From Elusimicrobiota bacterium (lineage in GTDB: Bacteria; Elusimicrobiota; Elusimicrobia; UBA1565): a stretch of 35,876 nt of DNA. This document shows positions 24,214 through 34,800 of this stretch, one piece after another (position 1 is the stretch's first letter; each line of letters begins with the position of its first letter). Under the pieces are notes generated by a model. The model was not told where the DNA came from. It worked only from the letters and a program-made list of their open reading frames with translations, and searched no databases. The stretch lies in assembly GCA_016218495.1 (NCBI GenBank), contig JACRDU010000043.1, positions 1 to 35,876 on the forward strand. Direction: 5' to 3'. The translations under genes were made by a program, and so were the position numbers.

Positions 24214-25811
24214 AGCCCGCCGGCCTGGCCCTGTCCGCCCTCCTCCTCTGCTCCGGCGCCTGGGCCCAGCCGGTGGACCAGGCCAAGGACGCGGACAAGC
24301 GCGTGTCGGAAGCCCGCGCGGCGCTGCTCAAGGAGCGTCGCCAGTTCGAGTCGGCCGAGGCCAGGCTCGAATCGGCGCGGCGCGCGGCGGCACCCGACGC
24401 CGTGCGCGACGCCGAGGTCGACCTCTTGGACGAGAAGGCGGATTTCGCGAAGGCGGCCGCGGTCTACAAGCGCGCCGAAGAACGCTATCAGAGCCTGCGC
24501 GGCGGCGTGCCGTTCGACCCCGAGCTCTTCGTCGTGGCCTGCGAGGCGGCGCGGTCGGCGGCCCCGGCGGCGGAGACCGGGCCCGCCGAAGCCGCGCCCG
24601 CCGCCGCGCAGCCTTCCAATGTGGACCTCAGCGCGCTAAGCGCCCCCCAAGCCCGAGCCGAAGAATCCGCGGCGTCGTTCGACGCCCACTCCGGGGCCGG
24701 CTCCCTCGCGGAGGCCCCGTCGCCCCCCGCCGGGGCGGCCGCCCAGACGCCGTCCGCCCGGCCGCGCCCGGCCGCGACGGCGCGCCAAGGCCCCGAGCCG
24801 CGCACGGTCGCGGTGGGCTCCGGGGCGGCCGCGCTGCTGGCGCTCGGCCTGCTCCCCTTCTGGCGCCGCCTCAACCTCCAAGACGTCGATGTGCTCGTCG
24901 TCGGCACGCATCGCGCCCAGCGCAGGGCGGCGGTGCCCGACATCTTGGCCGAGGCGGAGAAGGCCGGCCTGCTGGCCGGCAAGTACGAGCTGCGCGGCGT
25001 CATCGGGCGCGGCGGCATGGCCAAGGTGTGGCAGGCCCACGACCGCAGCACGGGGCGCGAGGTGGCCGTGAAGAAGGTCGCACTCCCCGAGGGGCCGCGC
25101 GCCGAGCAGCGCCGCAACCTGGCCCTGCTCGAGGCGCGCACGCTGACCACCCTCCGGCATCCGAACATCGTCGACATCTTCGAGGTCGTCGACAACCCCG
25201 CGGGGCTCTTCCTCGTCTTCGAGTTCCTGCACGGCAAGACCCTCCAGCAGATCCTGGCCGAGGAACGCACGGTGACGCTCGAGCGCCTCAGCACCATCCT
25301 CCGGCCGTCCTGCGCGGCGCTGGAGTTCGCCCACTCCCGGGGTTTCGTGCATCGGGATTTCAAACCTTCCAACGTCATGGTGCTGACGACGGGCGCCGTA
25401 AAGGTCATGGACTTCGGCATCGCCCGGGCCCTCTCCGAAGGGGACCAGGCCGAGGACCTGGTCGGAGTCGACCCCGCGGCCGCGGAGGGACGCGGCATGC
25501 AGCTGGCGCGCACCAGCAACCTCGTCGGTACTCCGGGCTATCGCCCTCCGGAGGCGGAGAAGGGCATCGTCAGCACGGCCTTCGACGTCTACTCCATGGG
25601 GGCGGTGACCTACGAAGCCCTGGTTGGAGAGCTGCCCCCCCGCCCCGGCCCCGGGTCGCTGGAGCGCGTCTGGCTCAGGCTCAAGGAGCGGGCTCCGGGC
25701 ATTCCCCAGCAGGCGGGCCGAGCCATCCAGGCCGCCTTGGACCCCGACTATACGAAGCGTCCCGCCAGCATACAATACTTCCGGTGCCAGGCCTTAGAGT
25801 TTAAGTCCTAG
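24210..25811 (+). CDS. Receptor-like Ser/Thr protein kinase with periplasmic coiled coil
   Basis: A 533-residue protein whose GTG start overlaps the previous TGA (GTGA), with an AGGGG site 6 nt upstream. Signal peptide (1-19, GAWAQ), a helical, probably coiled-coil segment (about 22-105), an Ala/Pro-rich linker, a transmembrane helix (about 200-217), then the kinase domain from LLAGKY (254-259). The glycine loop is GRGGMAKVWQA, ATP Lys288 lies in VAVKK, the catalytic loop is HRDFKPSN (381-388) and DFG is at 401-403. The activation segment ends GTPGYRPPE, with PPE where APE is usual. An extra acidic insert lies between DFG and GTP. It should be active. Unlike its neighbours it has a short coiled-coil sensor in place of clear TPRs. 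Confidence 0.92.
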   Translation: MKPAGLALSALLLCSGAWAQPVDQAKDADKRVSEARAALLKERRQFESAEARLESARRAAAPDAVRDAEVDLLDEKADFAKAAAVYKRAEERYQSLRGGVPFDPELFVVACEAARSAAPAAETGPAEAAPAAAQPSNVDLSALSAPQARAEESAASFDAHSGAGSLAEAPSPPAGAAAQTPSARPRPAATARQGPEPRTVAVGSGAAALLALGLLPFWRRLNLQDVDVLVVGTHRAQRRAAVPDILAEAEKAGLLAGKYELRGVIGRGGMAKVWQAHDRSTGREVAVKKVALPEGPRAEQRRNLALLEARTLTTLRHPNIVDIFEVVDNPAGLFLVFEFLHGKTLQQILAEERTVTLERLSTILRPSCAALEFAHSRGFVHRDFKPSNVMVLTTGAVKVMDFGIARALSEGDQAEDLVGVDPAAAEGRGMQLARTSNLVGTPGYRPPEAEKGIVSTAFDVYSMGAVTYEALVGELPPRPGPGSLERVWLRLKERAPGIPQQAGRAIQAALDPDYTKRPASIQYFRCQALEFKS

Positions 25812-25839
25812 GCTGCCTTCGACGATGCATCCTTCCTTA

Positions 25840-25851
25840 TTAAGGCCTTAA
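25840..25851. promoter_or_regulatory. 12-bp perfect palindrome
   Basis: TTAAGGCCTTAA lies 29 nt after the last kinase stop and 10 nt before the candidate -35 of the giant gene. It is A/T-rich in otherwise GC-rich DNA and may be a protein-binding site. No T-tract terminator is seen in this gap. Confidence 0.3.
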
Positions 25852-25860
25852 CCTTGGCAC

Positions 25861-25890
25861 TTGACCCTCCCGGGGGGCCTATGGTAGGAT
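25861..25890 (+). promoter_or_regulatory. Candidate promoter of the giant gene
   Basis: TTGACC (25861-25866), an 18-bp spacer and TAGGAT (25885-25890). A GTG in the giant gene's frame begins at 25898, 7 nt after the -10 box, as expected for a leaderless transcript. The same TAGGAT box precedes tatT. Confidence 0.5.
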
Positions 25891-25897
25891 AGGTCCC

Positions 25898-28800
25898 GTG
25901 GCCCCCCGTTCCGGACCGGGGTGCCTACGCCGAATGGACCCGAAAGGCCCCAAGCTCCGCGTCTTCCTCGCCGCCGGCCTCCTGCTCGTCCCGCAGGCTT
26001 CCCCCTTCGCCCAGACCCTGCGTGCCCGCAATCTCGGGACGCGCCCGCCCTTGGCCGCCCCGCTGGCGGTCGTCGGTTCCCCCGCCGCGGCCTTCGACGG
26101 TTTCCGCTCCGCCATCCCGGCCCCGCGGGCTCTGAAGGCGGCCCCCGCCCTGCCTCCCGGCGCTCCGGTGGGCCATGCCGCGCTGCTGACATATGAGGAC
26201 GCGGCGCGCGAGGCCGCGGGACGCGGCGCCGAAGGGGAAGCCCGGCAGTGGAGCCAGCTCTCGGGGCTGCGCGCCGCCTGGTCGGCCGATTCCGGACCGG
26301 AGCGCGAGGCGGCCGGCCAGGCGGCGGCCCGCATCGCCGGGCTGCTGCGCCGGGGACTCTACGGCGAGGTCTCCCGCGGGCTCGACGCGGCCGCGGAGCC
26401 GCCGGTCGAAGTCCGGCGCCGCCAGTCCGGCGCGCTCGTCCTCCTCGGCCCCGCCGTCGGCGCCGATGGCGCGCTCCGGGGCTGGGTCCGCGAGAATCTG
26501 GAACCCGAAGCGCGGCGCCGCGACGACGCCCGCAAGGCCCTGGCCGCCCTGCGCATCCTGTTGGGACGCTCGGTCGACCTCGACGAAGAGTCCGCGCGGA
26601 CCGAGGCGCTGGAAGCGGCAGAGCAGGCCCAGGGCGTCCTGGCGCGGCGCGGCACCCCGGCCAAGTCCGCGGCCGCCGTCGCCGTCGCGCACCCCGCCGC
26701 CTTCGCCGCGGCCGCCCCCATGGCCTCGGAGGCGGCACTTCCTCGCGATAGCGCTCGGTCGCCCACCTCGTCCATCGACGCGGAGTTCTCCTCGGCCCGT
26801 TCGCTCGCCGACCACTACGCGGCCCGCGTGGCGCTGGCCCGGCGCGGCCTCGACGCCGCGGCGGGACCGGCTTGGGACGGCGCGGTCCGCAAGGAGCTCG
26901 AGGACGGCCTCTCGCGCGACCTCGAGGCCCTGCGCGAGGCCCGCGACCGCCTCTACCTTCTGGGGAAGCTCTCCCAGCGCAGCGCTCTCGGCGGAGCCGG
27001 CGCCTCGGCCGAAGCGGACGCCGTCCTCGAGCTGGCGCGCCGCTACGACGCCGTCCTCGGCTCGCGGGGCGGCTCCCCGCTGTTCGTCGAAGACGGCGAG
27101 GCCGAGAGCGCCGCGGCCGAGGCGCTGCGGCGCAGGCTCTCCGAGCTGCTCGCCGCGGAACGCCGGCCCGAGCCTCCTTCCGACGCGCCGATGGCCGGCA
27201 CCCCCCTGGAACGCTCCGTCACCGAGCGCCTGGACCGCCTCGCCCAGCTCGAGGCCCGCGCCCAGGCCGAGCTGGCGCAGCGCGACGCGGCCGGGCAGAT
27301 GCTGGCCCTGGCCGACCGCCTGCGCGGCGGGGCCCTGCGGGAGCGCCGCGCCGGGCGCGAGCAACTGGAATTCCGCAAGAACTTCTCGCGGCTGGCCATG
27401 GTGATGGACCTGTCCTACAGCCTCAACGTCATCACCGCCGCCGAGAAGGCCATCGCCGGGATGCAGGCGCTGCTCGACGAGAAGCTGACCTCGGTGGAGG
27501 AGCGCCGCCGCCTCAGCGACGCCGCGCAGGAAGCCGCCCGCCGCGCCGGCCAGAGGCGCGAGGAATGGGACAAGGCGGTGCGCGACAAGGTGGCCGCCGA
27601 CGAAGAGAACGTCGGCCTCTTCACCCGCCTGGGCGCGCAGGCCGGCCGCATCAGCGCGCGCCTGGCCCGCTACCGCGCCGATGTGAAGGGCCTGCTGGGC
27701 TTCATCGACGCGCGCGACCGCGGTCCGTCGGCTTCGGCCCTTTCCGAGTACGAGCGGCGCCTGGCCCTGCTCCCCGCGCTGCAGGAATGGCGCCGGCACG
27801 GCTACCCGTCGGGAGGAGACTCGGTCTCCAAGCTCTCGCTGGACCGCCTGCGCTCGGAGCGCGCGCGCCTGGGCGGCTACCTGGCCCAGGTGGCCGACGG
27901 CGAACAGCGCTTGGCCGACGTGCCGCTGGAGTTCGCCGGGGTCCTGGTGGTGGCGGTGCCCGGCGTGCCGTCCGTCAGCGTCTCGAACCCCGACGCCGCG
28001 ACCGCGCTCCGCATCCTCTCCGAGAGGCGGGACTTCTGGCGCGCACAGAAGGACGACTTCGCCAAGCTGCTCTCCGGGGTCGACGACCTGCTGGGCGGCG
28101 GCTCGGCGGTGGAGACCGACGACTTCGGCGACCCGGTGCCGGTCTCCGCCGTCGCCTACCGGGCCCAGGAGCGCCGCAAGCTCGACGCCGCCCGCGCCGA
28201 GGCCGAGCGCTTCGCGCGCGACCTCGACGCCGTGGCCCGCGTGCTGGCCCAGGCGGGAGCGCCCGGCCTCCCGCCGCTCTCCGGCCTCGACCCCGCCGCA
28301 CTGCGCGCGGCCCTGCCGGACTACGCCGACCGCCTGCAGGCCCTGACCCTGCCGCCGGGGGACGGCGCTACCGACGCCAAGATCGACAAGATCGACGCGG
28401 CGCGCCTGCTGCCGTTCCTCGGCGACGCCGTGGCCCGCGCCGCGGAGGCGGAGGCCAAGGTGAAGGCCTTGGACGACGCCATCGCCCGGGTGCTGCCGGC
28501 GGCGCGCACGAAGTTCGCCGCGGCCGTGGCGGGCACCGAGGCCCTGCTGGCCGATGTCTCGGCCGACGAGGGCTATGTGCGCTCGGGATTCCCCGCCGGC
28601 GCGGCCCAAGCCCTGATCGACCGCAAGAAGGCGCTGCTCTCCCGGACCCTCAAGCCCATGCTGCAGGGCCTCGACGAGCTGCTCGAAGGGACCCTGATCC
28701 CCTACCAGCTCGAGTCCATCGAGTCCGCCTCCCCCACCGCCGCCGGGGAGGGCTACGCCGTCTTGTATAAGGAAAAGAAGAACCTCTTCGAGCGCATCCG

Positions 28801-31800
28801 CAACTCCTACGAGAACACCATGCCCTGGAGCCTGGCCGCCAACGGCGCGCCGGAGGGCGACGCCGCGGCCGGGCGGGCCGGCGTCGAGGAACAGCGCCGC
28901 AGCTTCAGCGAGTACCGCCAGCTCGTGGCCGACTACCTCGACGAAATCCGCCGCCGCAAGGACCCCGCCACCCCCGGGATGGAGGAGGTCTACGGCGAGA
29001 GCATGCCCTTCTCCCTGCCGACCCGCATCGCCCAGTACCGCCAGGAGACGGTGCGCCGGGCCGGGGAGATCAACGCCATCGGCGCCGAGGTGAACGCCAT
29101 CCTGGCCGAGATCGACGGCCTGACCGGCGGGCGCCACAACCTGGCCGCGGGCTACCGCCTCCCCACCGACATCCGCGCCCCCGACGCCGGCAGCGCCGCG
29201 CGCGTCAAGGCGCTGGCCGACGCGAAGACCATCCAGAACCTGGCCTCGGTGCTGAAGTCCGTCAGCGACGCGGCGATGGCGGCCGGCTCGGACGGCGGGC
29301 TGGGCGTGGGCTCCGGCGACGGGGGCATCCCGACCGGCAGCCAGCCTTCCCCCCAGCTCTCCAACGAGCAGCGCACGGCCGTGCTGGCCCTGGATGCGGT
29401 CAAGCGCCTGGTGCCCTCGTCGTTGACGGCGGGCGGGGCCTCGCTGACCGAGGCGATGGCCCGCTACCTGTTCTCGGACGGGGTGGCGGAGGCCTCGCGG
29501 GAGTCGCTCGAGGAGCAGATTCCGGTCTTCGAGGCCTTCCTGCGCCGGGCGGAAGGGACGCTGGACGCGGTGTTCGCCGACCTGGACCAGGACGCGGCCT
29601 ACGTCGGCGGCCGCGGCGAGACGGGCGAGGCGGTGTTCTCGCGCAAGGAGCGCATCTACGCCCGGGTCCAGGAGACCGCGGCCGAGGGCGCCGCGCTCTT
29701 CGGCCAGAAGGTGGGCTGGGACAAGGGCTCCTTCGACACCGTGGCCTCCATCGCCGACTACTACGCCACGCTGGAGGAGATCTACGCGCGCTCCGACGAG
29801 GCCCTCGACGCCGAGGTCAGCGCCGCGCAGACCTACCGCGACACGCTCAAGAAGACCGCCGACGACCTGGCGGCCCAGCGCGGGCAGGTCACCGAGTGGC
29901 TGCGTCAGCTCAACGACCCGCACGAGACGGCGATGCGCCGGGTCGCCGACAACCTCTCGCGCCTGCAGGAGCGGACCCGGGCGGTGCTCGAATCGAACAT
30001 CAAGCAGCACGACGCCAAGAAGAGCTACGACGCCGCGGCGGCCGCCCTGCAAGCCACCCTGAAGGCCCTCGAGGCCGAGCGCGGCGCCCTGTCGGACGCC
30101 CTGCACGGGGTGGACCTGGGCGACCTCTCCGAAGGGGTGGCCCGGCGCGTCGAGTCCGTGGGGCTGGGCGGCTCGGCCTGGCTGGCCGCCGGGCCGCGCG
30201 GCCGCGGGGCCCTGGTCGTCAAGAAGTCGGAGTTCGCCAGCTTCCTGAGCGCGCTGTTCGGGTCCTTCGCGCCGGACGCCTCGGCCCGGGACATCGTGCG
30301 CCTGCGCACGGAGCTGCTGAAGAACCCGATGGCTCTGGCCCAGCTGCTCCCCAACTCGCGGATGCTGGAGCTGGGCGACGACCCCAACGGCTTCTACCTG
30401 GTCTACGACTCGGCCTTCTCCACCCCCCACGGCCTGGAGACCTCCAGCCAGGTGACCCTGGGCAACGTGCTGCGCCTGTGGGACTCGAACGTCAGCGTCA
30501 CCGGGCACCGCTTCGTCAGCCCCCCCTCGGCCGGCAACGCCCCGTTCGGCGACCAGGGCGTGACGGTGTCGGTGGAGAGCCTGGAGGGCGAGAACTGGGT
30601 CAACTACCTGGACGTCACCCTGCACAAGTTCATCCAGGACATCCCGTCGGACATCACCCCCTCCGGCCAGGCCCGCGAGGCGCGCATGATGGTGTTCGAC
30701 GACTTCGCGCTGATGCTCAACGGCGACAAGCTCTACTTCGGCGCGGCCGGCTTCGCCGACTTCGCGCTGACCGGCGGGAAGGACAAGCCGTACTACTACG
30801 GCGGCAACGTCAAGACCTCGATCAAGTTCACCGAGATCATGCGCCTGAACGCCGAGGAGACCCGGCTCTACGCCAAGGACCCGCGCAAGTTCCTGCAGAC
30901 CATCAACCTCGACTTCACCAAGTTCGACCCGGCGCTGGACCGCGACTTCGTGGTGGACGCCCACGGCGACGACCGCGAGTTCCGGCGCGACCGCGTCGGC
31001 GTCGGGCTCGACATCGGGCGCGCCCTCGACCAGGCGGACTCCTTCACCGTGGACTTCTTCGTCGAGCGCGTGCGCGGCACCGACGACATCCCCAACGACG
31101 CCTTCGGCGCCACCATCGTGAAGGGCATCTCCTTCGAGGTGGGCGGGGTGCCGGTGCGCACCACCCTGTCCGGGACCGGCACCATCGGCTCCCAATACGA
31201 CACCGTCTCCGCGCGCGCCTCCTTCGAGCTCCCCAACCAGGGCATCGTGCTCTCGGCGTCGGGCAAGAAGCTCGGCGACGGCGAAGCCTACCTGCTGGAG
31301 CTGCGCAAGCGCTTCGGCGACAACACCGAGGCCTACCTCTCCTACGGCAGCCCCTACCTGGGCCTCAACCGCCGCCTGACCATCGGGGCCAACACCAGCT
31401 TCACCCTGGGCCAGCTCTGGCGGGCCGTGGCCGGCCGGACCGGAGAGGACCTGATGGGCGGCCAGGCCCTGGAGGCCTTCAACAAGGACCTCGAGGAGTT
31501 CTTCAAGCGCGACGACGCCTCCAACCCGCTGGTCGCCGAGCTGGCCCGGGTGTTCGACGCCGACGTGGGCAAGCGCCTGATCTCGCTGGAGATCGGCCGC
31601 CTGTCCCGCGAGCTCGGCGAGCTGCGCCGCGCCGGGGCCTTCCTCGACAACACCCGGATGAAGGGCATGGTCGGCTTCGTGACGAACCCCGTCGGGGAGA
31701 ACACGGCGGACCGCGCGGCGGGCGGGGGCTTCCAGGTCGGCACCGAGACCGAGCTGTCCTTGACCAAGACCCAGAAGGCCCTCATACAGAGCCGGGCCGC

Positions 31801-34800
31801 CTCGCTCTACGCGGCGGGCCTGAGCCTGCAGACCCGCCTGTTGGAGCTGACCCGGCTCTGGCAGGAGTCGGTGGCCGAGCTGCTCGAGGCGCGCTGGGAG
31901 GCGGAACTGGGGCTCTTCATGGCCGCCAACGCGCCCGACGAGGTGCTGGCCAAGGAAGGCCAGGCCAAGGTGGTCGAGGCCCAGGGCCGCTACCACCAGG
32001 CCCAGCTCAAGTACAACATGCTGACCGGGCGCTCGCCCGACGCGGCCATCCCTTTCGCCGAGGCCAACCCCAACGACCTGGATTACCTCTTCCTGACCCT
32101 GGGCAAGGCGCTGGAGAAGCCGGGCCGGCTCGGACAGCTCCTGGCGCGGCTGGGGCCCTCCGGCCTCCCCTCCCAGGAGCCCGGCTTCAACCTCCTCGAC
32201 TGGGTGCCCTGGGTGGAGAAGCTGACCTTCTGGGTCGGCGCCCAGCTCCACGACATCCTGGCCAACCAGGTCCTCGGGGCCGGGGTGTCCATCCGCCTGC
32301 CCATCTACGACCCCAACGGGCCCACCCGCGACAAGGCCTTCCTCCTCGAGAGCGAGGCGGTGGCCCAGGAGATGCTGGCCTCCTACCGCGAGCTGCGGCT
32401 GCGCGCCCAGCACGAGCGCCTGCAGACCGTCTCCTACGATTCCCAGATCTCCCGGCTGGCAGCCGAGGGCCCCGTGGCCGCGGCGGCCGTGGCCGACGCC
32501 GTGCGCGCCTATCGCAACGGCCTGATGGGGCAAGACGAGCTCTGGGCCGTGTTCCGGCGCTGGCACTGGACGGTGTCGCGGCTCGTCGACGCCCGCGCCC
32601 GCGCCTCGCTGAGCGCGGCTTGGGCCCTGCTCGACGACTCGGTCGCCGCCTCCGGGCCCGAGGAGCGCGCGGCCGCCGGCGCGGCCCCGGTGCGCGGCCT
32701 CGACGAGGCGCTGGACCTGGCCGCCGGGCGCTCGGCATCTCTCGAGTCGCTGGCGCGGCGCTCGCAGGCTGCCGCCGAGCTGCTGGAGGCCGCCGGGCGG
32801 CGCGTGGAGAAGGTGGCCGTCGACGTGAACCTCGGCGTCAATGTGACGGCCGACGGCGTGGCCTGGATCCCGGCCCTGGGCCTGACCGGCTTCGGGGTCT
32901 ACCCCATCGTGTCGGTGCGCTTCAAGCCCGAGGAGCTGCGCCAGCTCGAGACGGACCGCCGCTCCGGGGAGGCGGCGCTCTACGGCCACATGCGCGGGGC
33001 ACTGGAGGCCGACCTGGCCGGACAGCTCTTCGCCTCCTATTCGGCGCTGCGCAGCGCCGACGAGGCCCTGGCCGTGCTGGAATCGGACCTCCTGCCGGCG
33101 GCCCGCCTGGCCGCCGGGTCCGGCGGCTCGGACGCTCGCCGGCGCCTGCTCGAGCTGGAGACCCGCTTCGAGGCGCTCTCCGGGGAGCGCGCCCAGCTGG
33201 CGGCCACCATCAACCACCTGCTCGGCCGCGCCCCGGCCGGCCCGGTGGAATGGGGCCAGGACTCCGAAGCCGCGCTGGCCGCGCTCAAGGCGCGCTCCTC
33301 GGCCCTTGCGGGGACCGCGGCCCGGCGCGGCGTGCTCGCCGAGCGCGTGCGCGTGGCTCGGGCCGTGGAGACCATCGTCGACAAGAACCTGCGCCTGCAG
33401 GACCTGCGCATCGAGCCGGTCTCCCTGATCGGCCGCTCGCTGGGCCGGCTCGTGGCGGCGCTCTCCGGCTCGGGGGACTCCTCTCCCGAGCTGGTGGCCC
33501 TGGCCCGCCAGCAGGTCCTCGAGGCCGAGGCCGACCAGCGCGCCTTCGAGAAGGGCCTGCTCTCCTCGCGCGCGCGGCTGGGCTACGAGCTCTTTGCCGC
33601 GCGCCGGATCTTGGCCGACCTCTCTCGGCGCGGCGACGCCGAGAGCCGGTTCCAGGCGGCCCTGCTGCGCGGCCGCCTGCTCTCCGCCGAGGCCCAGCTG
33701 GCCCTGCTCGGCGGGGCCGACGCCGGAGCCCCCGCCCCCGCGCCGTCCCCGCGGGCCTGGGGCGAGCTCGAGGAGCGCCTGGCCGCGGCGCTGCGCGCCG
33801 AGACTCCGGTGCCCGGACTGGGCGGCGGGGACGGCTATGTCCCCGAGCCGACGCGCTGGTCGGCCACGGGGGCGCTGCGCTACTTCGACGCGCGCCAGTC
33901 CATCGGGAAGGACCCCATCGGCAAGCGCTTCATCGAGGGCTGGGTCGAGGTGCGCCTGGGCAGCCGCACGACCCCCCCCGAGGCCCTGCTGGCGCTTGCC
34001 GCCCTGCCGGAGGAGCGGGCGGCGCGCATCTTCGACGCGGCCCCGGCGCGGGCGGAATCCCGGGCCAAGTCCCTGCTGGCCCGGCTGCGCCTCGACGCCG
34101 GCCTGCTGCGCTGGGCCCGGGGCGGCTCCGACGGGAGCGCGCGCGCCGCCCTGGCCGAGCGGCTGGCCGCGTCGCTGGAGGCCGGTCTGGCCGAGGTCTC
34201 GGCCCACCTGGGCCTGGGCGCCCCCCTCGGCCTCGAGGATTTCCTCGCCTTCGTCCCCCTGTCCGAGGCCGAGAGCCCGGCCGAGGCCGCCGAGGCCTTC
34301 CGCGCCCGCGTCGATGGGCTGGGCCTGGAGGCCCTGCGCCGTTCGGTCTTCAGCGAGGGCTTGCCGGCCGGGCTGGAGGGCGCGCGCGACTCGCTGAGCC
34401 AGCTCAAGGCCGACCTGGTCGCCTCGCGCATGAGCTACAAGGGCTTCACCCCGGTGGGCGCTTTCGGGCTCTTCCGCGGGCGCTGGGTGGCCGGGGCCTT
34501 CCTCGAGGCGCCGGACCCCGAGGCGGTGCGCGACACCCTGGAAGGCATCCTGGCCGACGCTCTTCGCCAGGAGCTGGAGAGCCAGGACCGGCTCAAGGAG
34601 CTCTCGCTGCGCCTGCACGGCCTGATGGCCGCCGTAGCCGACGGCTCGCGCCTGGTCGAGGCCCAGGGCCAGCGCCTGCAGGCGGCGGAAGGCAATCTGG
34701 CCGGCGTCCTGGTCCGGCTCGAGCGCGGGATGGCGTCGGCCGAGGAGGCCGCCGCGGCGCGCGCCGAGGCCGGGGCCGCCCTGGAAGCCTTCCTCGACTC

